Source: Plantago major
Taxonomy: Eukaryota; Streptophyta; Magnoliopsida; Lamiales; Plantaginaceae
Assembly (NCBI GenBank): GCA_026545765.1
Contig: CM048842.1
Location: 46,509,431-46,573,430, forward strand
Direction: 5' to 3'
DNA: 64,000 nt
Translations under genes and position numbers: made by a program
Shown: positions 1 through 11,200 of the stretch, in pieces
Layout: each line of letters starts with the position of its first letter
Numbering within the stretch: the stretch's first letter is position 1
The notes under the pieces: model-generated
Told to the model about the DNA's origin: nothing
Seen by the model: only the letters and a program-made list of their open reading frames with translations
Database searches by the model: none

Positions 1-578
1 TTAGGCCTTTGAAATGTAATTTTTATTTCATGAAGAGAAGACCAAAAAGAAGACATCCAAGCAGCAGAAGATCAACAACTTTGAAGACTTGAAGAAACTG
101 CACAAGATTACTGAAAACAGTTTTTCAGAAACCTTCACCAGATATCTGAAGACACGAAGAGCTTCAAACAAACTGTGTCACCAGAGATATCTGAGGATTA
201 AAAGGTCAATCTGGAAACAAGGAAAGTGTCCACAGATATCTACACTCAGATACCTTGAGCCTTAACCACATTTCTGAAGAAGAAATATATATTGCAAACA
301 AAATTGTTTCAATACAAGTGGTATCTGAAGAATGAAGATAAGGACGTGCTAAGAATCAGAGATATCTGATCAAAGGAATCTCTATTACAAAGCATAGTTC
401 CGTTGACACTACAGGACAAAGTATAGTACAATGCATTTAATGCACGGACAGAGATGCCTGAACAAAAGCAACGGTAGCTTCTGAAGAAGAAGACAAAGCC
501 TGCTACAGTACTATACACAGATATCAATAGTTTGAATTTGAGCCTAACGGATACTATTCAACGGTATTCAAATTCATC

Positions 579-586
579 TATAAATA
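579..586 (+). promoter_or_regulatory. LTR TATA box of element A
   Basis: TATAAATA lies in a block conserved in every LTR of the family (14813-14820; 43101-43108 on the minus strand; 59507-59514). It is the likely start of the U3-driven genomic transcript. The roughly 1 kb from here to the LTR end would then be R-U5. Confidence 0.65.
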
Positions 587-990
587 TCAACACTTAGACT
601 GTTTGAGAACATACACAGAACTTATACCTTTGAACTCATCAGATACCTTATACTCTGATACACGATCTTACTCTCTCAAACAAACTACTTATCCTCAAGC
701 TTTCTGTTGCGACCAAAGCCTCTGATACTTAAGTAGGACTGAAGTTCTAAGTGTCCTGATCCTAAACAAGCAAAGCTATCTGTGAAGGAGTTGAATCAAA
801 AGATCAACTATCTGAGATTCATTCTCTTGAACAGATATCATAAGACTTAGTCGAGAAATCGAACAAGATACCATACGCTGAAAAGTGTATTAAGTATACT
901 TGGTTCACTGAGAATTCTGATTAACTGAAAAGTTAATACAAGAATCTCATCTGACAAGCTCAAACCTAAACCAACACCATAACTGGCGTG

Positions 991-1250
991 GAGTATAGGA
1001 AGTACTTAGTTAAATCAGGGAATAACTCCAAAGGTTAATAGGAGTAGAGGAAGTACTTGATTTTGGGAAAATCAGGGAATAACTCCAAGGTTAACGGAGT
1101 ATAGGAAGTACTTGATTTGAGAAACTAAGGAACAACTCCAAGGTTACTGAGTATAGGAAGTACTTAGCTTGGGAAGCTAGGGAAGAACTCAAAGGTTTCT
1201 GAGTACAGGAAGTACTAGGCTGAAGAAGCCCGGGAACAACTCAGGGGGAA
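991..1250 (+). repeat. Tandem repeat inside the LTR, 5 units of 51-55 bp
   Basis: Five units share the core AGGAAGTACTT followed by a short inverted pair (such as TTAGCTTGGGAAGCTAG) and AATAACTCCAAGGTT. The 3' LTR of A has the same array at about 15220-15465. LTRs of B/C and D carry only three units (about 42580-42730 and 59885-60045), so the array accounts for much of the LTR length difference. Confidence 0.8.
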
Positions 1251-1618
1251 CATTTGGTTGGGAACCATTTGTTTAAAGGAATCTTAGAATAGGATTATTG
1301 TAAGGTGACCTCAATTATATGTTCTAGTGAATTCTAGGTCTCTGGTAGACCGAAGTGGATTAGTTGGAGGATTACGCCACGTCCAGATACCACTATACTT
1401 GCTGTGTTATTTACTTTCTGCATTTACATTTCAGCAACACACACACACATTTTAACTGTTTTACACTTATCTTTATTAAGTCTTCCGCGCTCTGAATCTA
1501 AGTATCCGATATCTTCACAGATATCTGAGAGATATTGTTTATCGACAAAAGTTTGAAAAAGACTATTCACCCCCCCCCCCCTCTAGTCTTTTACTTTGCC
1601 GTTATCTGGACCAACAAG

Positions 1619-1630
1619 TGGTATCAGAGC
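1619..1630 (+). promoter_or_regulatory. Primer-binding site (tRNA-iMet)
   Basis: TGGTATCAGAGC, two bases after the LTR end, is the standard plant Ty1/copia primer site complementary to initiator tRNA-Met. It fixes the 5' LTR boundary at 1616. Confidence 0.93.
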
Positions 1631-1732
1631 AGGAGGTTCACCAGCCTTCTGCACTGAACCTAGATCCTAGATAGGTGAAGGAACTTTGTCCATTTTTGAG
1701 GACTATTTAATTTGTGTGCTAAGTGTGCAGGT

Positions 1733-4209
1733 ATGTCTCTGAGTGATGCACCAGTTCTCAAACCAGAGAACTATGAGAAATGGAAGAATAACATGATGCT
1801 CCACCTTGAAGCCATAAGTGACGAGATGATCGAAGTTATAAAGAATGGCCCAATAGTCATTCAACAACTAAAGCAAGTCATGGAGGTTTCAAATGGTAGA
1901 GACAGAGATCAAGGCGAAGAATCTTCACAAACAGATGCGTCAACAAGTGAAAGATCTACAGGCCAAGTTATTTATGAACCAAAGCCCAGAGAACTCTGGA
2001 CATCGGAAGATGCCAAGAGGAATGTTGGATGGTCAAGCACGAAACATCATCATCGGATCGACACGAGCACATCTGTAAAAGCGTAGGGTGCTAAAAGCGA
2101 AAGTTACTGGCGGTGATTGAAGAAATCTGTGCCGGAACTGAGAAAACCAAAGAAAACAAGTTCGAAGTTCTCAAGCTGAAATTCCAAAATTTCAAGCAAG
2201 GACCCACTGAAACTCTGGAAGAACTTGATTTCAGATTTACCACTCTCATGAGTGACATGGCAGCACTTGGGGAAAGCAATAGGTACTCCCAGTCAGAGAA
2301 GATTAAGACTATTGTCAGAAGTCTTAATCATAGCGGGAGCATACTAAATTCTTTATTTTAACCAAGGAATGCCAAGTATCACTCGATGGAACTTTCTCTC
2401 ATCTTGCTACTGATTGACTATAAGACAACTCGAGAGAACAAGCAAGCGAAAAGTTGCGAGAATGTTGCTCTAGTTACTCGAAGGAACTTGAAAGAAGAAA
2501 AGCAAGGAAGAGGCGAGGATGCGTTTGCTTTAAGCAAATGAGCAAATATCGGTCGAGATTGAAAGAAGAAAAGAAAGAGATCTTTGAAGAAGCATCTGAG
2601 CTTCAACTATCACCGATACAAAAGCATTCAAAGCTCATTGAACAAGCCCGACCGAAGCTTCATGTCTTGAGGAAATAATCGGCAACGATATTTATTTCTA
2701 CTGTCAAAAACCTGGTCACTTCAAAAAGGATTGTCCTGCTTTCAACAAGCTAAAGACAGGTGACAGAAAAGATAGAAGAATCTTCAGAAGAAGCCAGAAA
2801 GCTTTGTTAACTGAAGAAAGAAAGAAAATCCAAACTCAATTGGATGCTCTAGATGTTGAGACAGATTCAAGAGGCGACTCAGATGACTCAACCTTACCAT
2901 CACCAGAATTATGTGGAGTTACTCATGATATAATCGACTTCGGCTTAAAGAAGAATGAAATGTGCGGAGTTGCTGAGATCGACGGTCCAGATATCTCCAA
3001 CATTGAAAACTGTCTTATGGCTGATGAGGTAACACATACTTCTTGTTATACTTATGAAAGTGATGAGGAAGAAATTAAAGATCTAGAAAATCTCAGAAAA
3101 GAACTGGATATCTATGAAAGAGAATTTCTAATGATCCGTGCAAGAGCTGAAAATCTAGAAGAAGAAAAGAATTTTCTTGCAAGGAAAATTCTCACTTGAT
3201 CAAGATATCACGAGAAAAGGAATGGCAACGTTTCTCAAAGCTCGATATATCGAGGTAAAATTCTCACAGAGAAGCAATGGCTGAGTTACAAAAGAAATTT
3301 GAAGATCTTCTTTCTGAGAATAAGGAACTCAAAAAGAAAGAAGTATCTTTTCAATCTTATGCCAAAGCTAGTGATACTCTGACTGAAGTACAATCTTATT
3401 TAAGAGATCCTTCAGAGAAAACCGGACTTGGGCTGAGAATTCAGAAAGATAGTTCTACCACTTTGAATAAGAGTGAAAGAAAAGCATTCTTAAAAACTCA
3501 GCAAGATGGTTCCCATACAATCTATACCATCGGTCAACAGACAAAGATTGTAGACAAAGGAAAAGCAGTTGCGACTACTCCTTTGCGGGAAAAACAAGTT
3601 AAACAGAAAACTGTTGGGCATATTTCTGAAAAGAAACATGACACTGAAAAGTGTAAACACCTACAGTGCTATGTCTCTAATAAAGGAAGAATTGCAGGAG
3701 CTGGCAAATTCTCCCATGTCACCTTTTCTGGAAAGAAATTGGATCAACCAGAGACTAGCAAAGCTGCTGAGAAAAGATCTCAGATAGCTTCAAGTGCTCG
3801 AAACGGTATTGGCTATAAAGGCATCGGAAAGCAACTTGCTCATGAGTACAAGCAGGAGCAAGAACGATGGCTAAAAGCTAGAATTGCTCAAAGCAATTAT
3901 CAGAAGTGGAAGTTAAATCAAGCCACTGAAAATCTGAATGCCAGGGCTAGAAGAAATCTGTCTAGGAAAGAAAAGTTTGCTGAAAAGCAAACTCAGAAAC
4001 CTAACAGGTATCTGAAATCACCAACTGGAGCACCTAGGAACACTCCAAGGAAGAAAATATTTCTTAATAATGATAATACTCATTCAACTAGAATTCCTCC
4101 TTATGTTCCTGTCAGACAAAAGAACTTACCAAGGAAATTCATTCAAAAATGGGTTCCCACTGGAAGATCTTTTGATCCTGACGGTTCCATTAAAAATATG
4201 AGAACCTAA
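1733..4209 (+). pseudogene. gag: gag of element A (frameshifted)
   Basis: Gag forms the virus-like particle. The ATG at 1733 opens a protein starting MSLSDAPVLKPENY, the same start as element B. The capsid-like part runs to about 2650 through several frame changes. A CCHC zinc knuckle near 2700-2750 reads YFYCQKPGHFKKDC: the first Cys is Tyr here, while element B has the intact C-x2-C-x4-H-x4-C. A long acidic and heptad-rich coiled coil (about 3050-3350) and a basic tail follow, ending at a TAA at 4207-4209. A gag extended beyond the knuckle is typical of Sireviruses. Breaks near 2090, 2380-2690 and 3190-3270 sit in patches of CAG/CTG-to-CG change, so part of the damage may be artefact. Confidence 0.85.
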
Positions 4210-4224
4210 TCTCACTTTCTGTTA

Positions 4225-7200
4225 TATGCGAGAATCGTCTTGGACTAAAGCACAATGGCATTTGATAGTGGATCACGGAAAACACATGACGGAGACAAAG
4301 CAAATCAGTCGATTACAAAGCTTGCAACACGGGACGGATATCAGTTCTTTGGAGGAGAATTAAATCCCTCAACGGGATTTGGCAGCGTCAAATTGGGATC
4401 CTTAACAATCAGACGTACTACATGTTAAAGATTTGAAATCTGATCATTTAGCATGAGCGGTTTGCGGATAAAGTTCTTGTGAAATTCAAAGCAAAATACT
4501 GCAAACTTATTGACAATGAATCAAAGCAGACAGTCTTGGTTGCTCGGCGGAAAGGAAGCCTATATGTTGCCGATTGGGCATCTGCCACAACTGAAGAATG
4601 TCTCATGGTGAGTCAATCAGTCCTGAAGAGGCTGGTTATGGCACAAGAGAATGAGTCACTTGAACTTCAAAACTCTGAACAAACTTGCCAAGAAAGAATT
4701 AGTGGTTGGTCTTCCCAAAACACCCTTTAGAAAGGTTGGTATCTGTACTTCGTTTCAGATGGGGAAACAATCCAAGATCTCTTTCAAAACCAAAACCAGA
4801 CACTCTAGTGTTAGACCATTGCAACTATTACACATGGATCTCTTTGAATCATCTGTAACTAGTTATGCAGGAAAGAAATATGTTCTGGTAGTTGTAGATG
4901 ACTTCTCAAGATTCACTTGGGTTGTTTTTCTTAAACACAAATCTGATGCCAGGGTGGAGATACCAAACTTGCTGAAAAAGCTCGAAGTCATGAACAATGA
5001 CAAGGTATCTGCAATCAGAACAGATCATGAATGCGAGTTTGTAAACCAGTACATAAAGGAGTTTTGTACTTGCAAAGGTATACAACACCAACTTTCCTCT
5101 GTAAGAACACCTCAACAAAATGGTGTTGCAGAAAGGAAAAACAGGACCCTTAAAGAAGCTGCAAGAACAATGTTAGCTGACACTGAAATAAGTGAAGTTT
5201 ACTGGGTTGAAGCTGTAAACACAGCTTGCTATACTCAGAACAGATGCTTGATAAATAAACACCATGACAAGACCCCCTATGAAATCTTGGTTGGTAGACC
5301 CCCCAATATCAAACATCTGACAGTATTTGGTTGTAAATGTTTTGCTCTCAATAACGGAAAAGAATATCTGAGAACATTTCAACCAAAGGCGGACGAAGGT
5401 GTATTTCTTGGCTACTCGATGAATAGTAAAGCTTACAGAATCTACAACAAAAGAACAAAAAGGATTGAAGAATCAGTTCATTTTGTATTCCATGAAGGAA
5501 GCAAGAAAATACCCCCTACTGATGAAATCTCAGATAAGTTCAAAGAACTGATGATAAAGGATTCTGAAAAAGAACCCTCAGATAGGAAAAACCTTATTGT
5601 GGAAATGCAAGTCCTACTAGCACTGAAAATAAGACTGCTGAAATGCAAGTCCCAAATATCTCTAACACTGAAAAAGTGTCAGATATCAATGACATTTCCC
5701 ATATGTCAGATATCTCAGATACTGAAAAAGTATCACATCAAAATCTTTGTGATTCACATTCAGATCACTTAGATGCTGATCCTACTAGCACTAAACCTAT
5801 GATGAAATGGATCAAGGATCATCCTGCAAAAGATGTAATTGGACCAATTAATCAAGGAGTTAGGACTAGGAGAGCAATTGCTGAAAATGCTAATTCTCTC
5901 TTTGGATGTTTTATCTTAGATATTGAACCAAAAACCATTAAAGAAGCATTAAGAGACCAAGATTGGATCTCTGCGATGCAAGAAGAATTGGATCAATTTG
6001 AGAGAAACAAAGTCTGGAAACTAGTTCCATTTACTGAAGGAATATCTGTGATTGGAACTAAATGGGTTTTCAGAAACAAGATGAATGAATCTGGTGAAAT
6101 AACCAGAAACAAAGCAAGGTTGGTTGCCAAGGGATTTACCGATGAAGGCTGAACTTTGATGAGTCATATCGTGATTGGTTGATTGGATGCAATTAGACTC
6201 TTTCTAGCCTTTGCAGCTCATAAAGATTTTAAAGTTTATCAGATGGATGTCAAGAGTGTATTCTTAAATGGTGAACTTGTTGAGGAAGTCTATGTTGAGC
6301 AACCACCTGGCTTTGAAGTCTCCTCAGAAAATAGAATGGTCTATAAATTACAGAAAGCTCTATATGGACTGAAACAGGCTCCCAGAGCATGGTATGACAC
6401 GTTGGCCAAATATCTTCTGGAAAGTGGATTCAAGAAAGGTGAAGTTGATAAAACTCTATTTACCTTGAATCACAACGGGAAACTACTCTTAGTTCAAGTA
6501 TATGTTGATGACATCATATTTGGATCTAAGGACAAGCAACTTTGTGATGACTTTGCAAATCTCATGAAAAACAAGTTTGAGATGAGCATGATGGGAGAAA
6601 TGAATTACTTCCTAGGATTGCAAGTCAAGCAACTCAATGATGGAATATTCATCAGTCGAACAAAATGCATAAGGATATGCTCACTAAGTTCAATCTAAAG
6701 CCTACGAAAAGGCGCTAAGATACTATGAGCATTGGAACCAAATGACCTATCTTGAATGGATAAGAGTGTCGAAGAACACAAGTATAGGAAATTGATAGGT
6801 TCACTACTCTACCTTACTGCAAGTAGACCTGATATTCAATATGCTGTTGGAGTGTGTGCTAGATTCCAGACAAATCCAATGCAAACACACTACAACATTG
6901 CTATGAAAATATTAAGGTATGTGAAAATGCAGTAGATATAGAAACGTGGTATCACAAAGATAGTGGATTGAGTTTATGGATATTAGGATCTTTGATTATC
7001 TTTGGATCAATGCTTGATAGGAAAAGTACCTCAGGGACATGTCAATTTCTGGGTACTAGACTTATCTCATGGTTTAGCAAGAAGCAAAACTCAATTGCAA
7101 CTTCTACCACAGAGGTTGAATACATTGCTGCTGGTTGTTGTGCAACACAAATTTTGTGGATTCAACAACAACTTAGAGACTATGGACTCAATGAAGAGAA

Positions 7201-7447
7201 AACTCCAATTTTCTGTGACAACACAAGTGCTATAGCGATTACTCAAAATCCTAAGTTTCATGCCAGAACAAAGCACATTGATGTTAGACACCACTTCATT
7301 AGAGATCATGTTAAAAAAGGCAATATAGAGATACTCAAGATTGGCACTGAAGACCAACTTGCAGATATCTTCACTAAGCCCCTACAAGAAAGTAGATTCT
7401 TAGCCTTAAGACATAGTCTTGGACTAATAGAACTACCTTTGAACTGA
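4225..7447 (+). pseudogene. pol: pol of element A: protease, integrase, reverse transcriptase, RNase H
   Basis: The polyprotein processes the particle, copies the RNA and integrates the cDNA. The protease FDSG motif is near 4260 in a damaged patch. Integrase (4651-5772 is one open frame) keeps the DD35E triad: Asp at 4837, Asp at 5023 and Glu at 5131, with 35 residues between the last two. The second Cys of its N-terminal HHCC finger is Phe. RT has the YVDD box at 6501-6512, and RNase H ends at a TGA at 7445-7447. Frame breaks occur near 4230-4480, 6150-6180, 6690-6780 and 6930-6970. INT upstream of RT identifies copia. Between breaks the protein is well preserved, suggesting a fairly young copy. 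Confidence 0.9.
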
Positions 7448-7454
7448 AAAAGTT

Positions 7455-7600
7455 CAGATATCTGGAACGGGAATCCAGAAAAGGGAATAGAGGTATCTGG
7501 AACGTGAATCTAGAAAGGAGAAAAGAGAAATCTGGAACGGGAATCCAGAAAGGAGATATCTGGAATAGAAATCCATAAAGGAAGATTCAAAAAGGCTAAA
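7455..7600 (+). repeat. Purine-rich hairpin minisatellite just after pol (element A)
   Basis: About four imperfect units of 25-35 bp, built on ATCTGGAACGGGAATCCAGA plus AAAGGAGA, start right after the RNase H stop. Each unit contains a self-complementary TCTGGA...TCCAGA stem, and the strand is purine-rich. The same array is at 36065-36215 (B) and 50588-50805 (C) with different copy numbers. Confidence 0.8.
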
Positions 7601-8289
7601 GAGCAAAAAGAAAGCAACGAGATCCTTTGAGGCAGAACTCGGATATACGGATCACTACATTCTGGAAACAACACTAAGGAGAATAGTACAACTATCTGTA
7701 GTCAACTACTCTCTTGAAACATGCACTATTTCTATCTTTGTGAAAAACTCTGAAAAATTCTAAGGACAAAGACAGAATCAGATGCAAACAGTGTGTATGG
7801 TCAAACAAAAATGTGATTCAGATAGCTAATAGCCAAAATTCATAAATGGGCACAATTACGCTTGTTGATTGTGAATCATTGCTGCAGAAGAAATCGGAAC
7901 CATTAATGAAATAAAGCGTTTTGATATGAACGGCTGAAAACCTTTCATGATAAATAGTGAATTTGGTGAAATACGAAAAAGCCCACTTTGCATTTAATGC
8001 GAAGCTTTTGCTCACGCTTTTACTTGCAAGTCACAGATACGTATACACAAAACCAATTTGTATGTATATGACTGTTGGGATTGACTTGCTATATATATAG
8101 GTTTTTGGCAAAGAAAATCACTTTTGCCTAAACCGATATTTCAACTTGCATCAAAACAGCAAAAACCTTCTCCTAATCCTCTGCAACATCTCTAAAATCT
8201 CTGAATTTCTGATTAAGTTTTTCTGAAAAGAATTACTCAATCGTATCTCTTTCAAACACAAGATTCAAATCCCTATATTATATAAAGAG
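7601..8289 (+). promoter_or_regulatory. Promoter and leader region of the 3' gene, element A
   Basis: No open frame here is shared between copies, yet the stretch from about 7780 to 8289 aligns with 35383-35880, 49876-50400 and 52929-53441. It holds a TATATATATA box at 8090-8099 and a roughly 190-bp A/C/T-rich leader ending at the ATG. This is the pattern of a separate promoter with a 5' UTR. I infer that the downstream gene is transcribed independently of the LTR. Confidence 0.6.
8090..8099 (+). promoter_or_regulatory. Internal TATA box for the 3' gene (element A)
   Basis: TATATATATA lies 191 bp upstream of the ATG at 8290. It is present at the same place in all four copies (minus strand 35563-35572 and 50070-50079; plus strand 53250-53259). 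Confidence 0.6.
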
Positions 8290-11200
8290 ATGGCTCCCAA
8301 GAACACCTCTACCCAGAAATCCCAATCCTCCACTGGTACGGCTGAAAAGCAAACACCAGAGTTGGTTATTATTAACAACCGACTAGTTGGAGAGTTTAAT
8401 CCTGACCATTGGACTTCAAATCACAGGATGATTTGGGGTGGTGCCATGGTTGAGGAGTACCTTACGGCGGTAATAGAAAACCGAACGTAAAGCTGATACT
8501 TGACATGCTTGAAAAGGCAAAAATCAAGGGCTTTCTATCTGCTCGTCCTAGTGGAATTTCCTCACTAGATGTGTTGGAATTCTACAACAACTCCAGGATA
8601 ATTTCCTGTGTTTTTGATGGCAGTGAACAAGTGTCTATCAAAACTTCAGTCCAAGGAAAGGAAATCCTTTTGGACTTGAAGAGTTTCTGCGATTTGTTTG
8701 AACTCCAGAATCTTGGAAAGGATTCTGAGATTAACACCAAGGACGATGATCTCCTTGAAGGTGTTAAACAACTTTACAGTGACGTGTGTGATCTTGAAAA
8801 ATCAGATACACCCACTGAGTTCAAACTTGCTGACATCCGAACGGACATCGATGGTTCCTTTGGGATGTCTTGGCATGTATCCTTCACGGATGCTTTGTGG
8901 TCTGCAGGAGGTCTTGAACAAATAAGCCTAGGCGGTGGATGATGATGTTCTTCTTGAATCATCAAAATTGGAAAACTCCTTCAACTGGGAAAATGCGCCT
9001 TCATGAAATTTGTGAAGAAGGTCTGAGGCTAAGCTTGCGAAAGGATTAGCTGAGCCCAAGGCCACAGTAAACTATGGTCTGAAAATATGCTTCTTGCTGG
9101 AAAAGCTTGGCATAGAGCTCAGAGAGACGGCTGAAATAGCCAACAGCAATCTGCTCTACAAGTATGAGCTATGAAAAAGATTGCTGGGTCTCAGAAAGGT
9201 TCAAAGAAGCGCAAGTCTGAAAAGATATCTGAAGATAAGGTTGCGAGCAAGAAGCCCAGAACTTCAAGAAAGAAGTCTGCTGGCAAGACAGAAGACACAC
9301 CCGCTAAGGTTGTCGAATCCCAGATATCTGCGACCTTGGCGATGGTCGATAAATGATGCCAAGATAGGTGAACAGCACCAAGCCCCAACTGCAGAAATAG
9401 TAGGTGTATTGGACCAATCAGTACCAGATGCTGATGAGAGCTCAGAAGATGAAGATGATGATTTAGTCATCTCTCAGGTCGTACAGAAAGCAAAAAGGGC
9501 TAAGGTTACTGAACAAGTAACTGGTGTTAAGGTATCTGACGATGAACCTACACCACAGTTCTTTGAACTATAACAAAGGTTGTTGGTGTTAAGGTATCTG
9601 AAGAAGAACCTACACCACAGGTTGCTGAGCCTATAGCAAAGGTTGTTTGTGCAACAACATCATCAGGGAATGTTTCTTATGCTCAACTTCAAGAAGCCCT
9701 GATGAGTGGTAATTTAATACTGGCTGATGATGATGGAAAAGCCATGTCTAAAAGTCTGGAAGAACACCCCTCTGATCAATCTTCTGCTTCCAGACAACCA
9801 CAACATAGCGACAACAACCACATGACCACAAATGGTTGTGAAATGGTAGGCGAACTACATTTCGATCTTCAAGCATTTCACCAAGTGAAGAAAATCCTGA
9901 AGCGGGTTCCCCAACTCGATGAGAGGATCAAGCGAGACTCCTACCGGAATGATCAACCAGGGGAGGCAACTGAGTTGCAAACTCAGGAAAGGTGTGAAGT
10001 ACCAGAAACTTCATTCAAAGAAATTACACTGGAACAAGACGACCAATGTATAGAGAGGTCACGAGTTCCAGAGACCATTCAGCCTGAAACTTCTCAGGTA
10101 TATGATTGGTTTAACTCTCATCTTATGAAACTTCTTAAATAATTATAAATCTTGTTAATGTTAAGAATTTCTTTGTTACAGGCTGAGTTAGAAACGCTGA
10201 ATCAAGAGGAGGCTGAAAAGCTTGCCTCAGATACTGAAAAAGAGGTTCCTTCAACCTCATCTCTTAAGACATCTGAGCCTGTGCCACAGGTAAATGATTC
10301 TAAAAGAGAAGTATCTTTCAGTAAAATTGCTTACAAGCTAATTCATGATAAATGTTTCTAACAGGCTCCAACTGAGATGGAAGAAGATAAAGGCGAAATG
10401 CAAAGCGAACCGAGACCAACAAAGTCTCTGAAGAATACAACACTGAGCCTTCTAACTTGAAGGTATATGATAATTCAAGTGTCAAGTATTTTGTGTCCTG
10501 GGTTACCACTTATCTCTTCTAAACAATGCAATACTTTCTACTCACAGGCTCAAACAGAAGTAGAAAAGCAAGGGGATACAGTTGCGACCCCCCCTGCATC
10601 AAAGGAAACTGATGAAGCCCCCAAGGCTACATCACCTGAAAGAAATCGAGCCAACAAGTTTCTGAGAAAATTGAATCTGAGCTTCCACTTAAGGAAGTAA
10701 GCAGCAAAACTCAGATTTCATTAAGCATAGTCATGCACAATTTCTTTCAAAAACTGTTTCCTATTAAGTATTGTATTTCTCTCAGGATCAAGAAAGAAAG
10801 GTTGCTGAGGACCAGACTTCACAGTCTCCACCTCACAACAAGATATCTGAGACACCAATTGTCTCGATGGTTCAATCTCTGAGCTGCGATGCTTACTCAG
10901 GTAAACCAGAAACTAAACTACAATCACACTCAGATATCACCCAAAGTTTTGAAACTCATTCAAAGCTCTTTCTTTCAGGCTCAAACAGGTGCAAAGCAGG
11001 TAACCATTGATGATAAAATGGACCTCCTACACTTCTTCAAGACTCACACCCTGCCCAAGCATATTCAGTGCTTCAAGAAATGGTAGAGGTTAAGGTGCTC
11101 TAATCTCTCTGAAATATTGAGAATCACAGATCAACCTATCAGACGAGCACGAGGTCTTGATTTGGAGACGTACATCTATGCTATGTTCCCTATGGAACAA

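Larger units (their letters stand above)
1..1616 (+). repeat. 5' LTR of element A (partial)
   Basis: The segment repeats at 14261-15833 and ends in CCAACA directly before the primer site. The window opens 169 bp inside the LTR. It contains a TATA box at 579-586, five tandem units of 51-55 bp (starting near 991, 1042, 1097, 1149 and 1201, each beginning GAGTATAGGAAGTACTT or a variant), several AGATATCTG palindromes (140-148, 185-193, 360-368, 1519-1527) and a run of C just before the end. Confidence 0.92.

Noticed and set aside
309-527. Minus-strand ORF inside the LTR of A (and its equivalents in other LTRs)
   Set aside because: It is not conserved in frame between LTR copies, has no promoter context, and the composition is that of non-coding LTR.
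1567-1581. Poly-C run near the LTR end as a regulatory element
   Set aside because: Its length varies between copies in a homopolymer-prone way and may be sequencing noise. I see no further support.
1619-1630. tRNA gene fragment
   Set aside because: Only the 12-base complement of the tRNA 3' end is present, which is what a primer-binding site is.
1712-1732. Apparent gag start with MCAKCAG before the conserved Met
   Set aside because: The first codon is TTG. The ATG at 1733 (42083 in B) is the natural start and lies downstream of the primer site in a normal leader.
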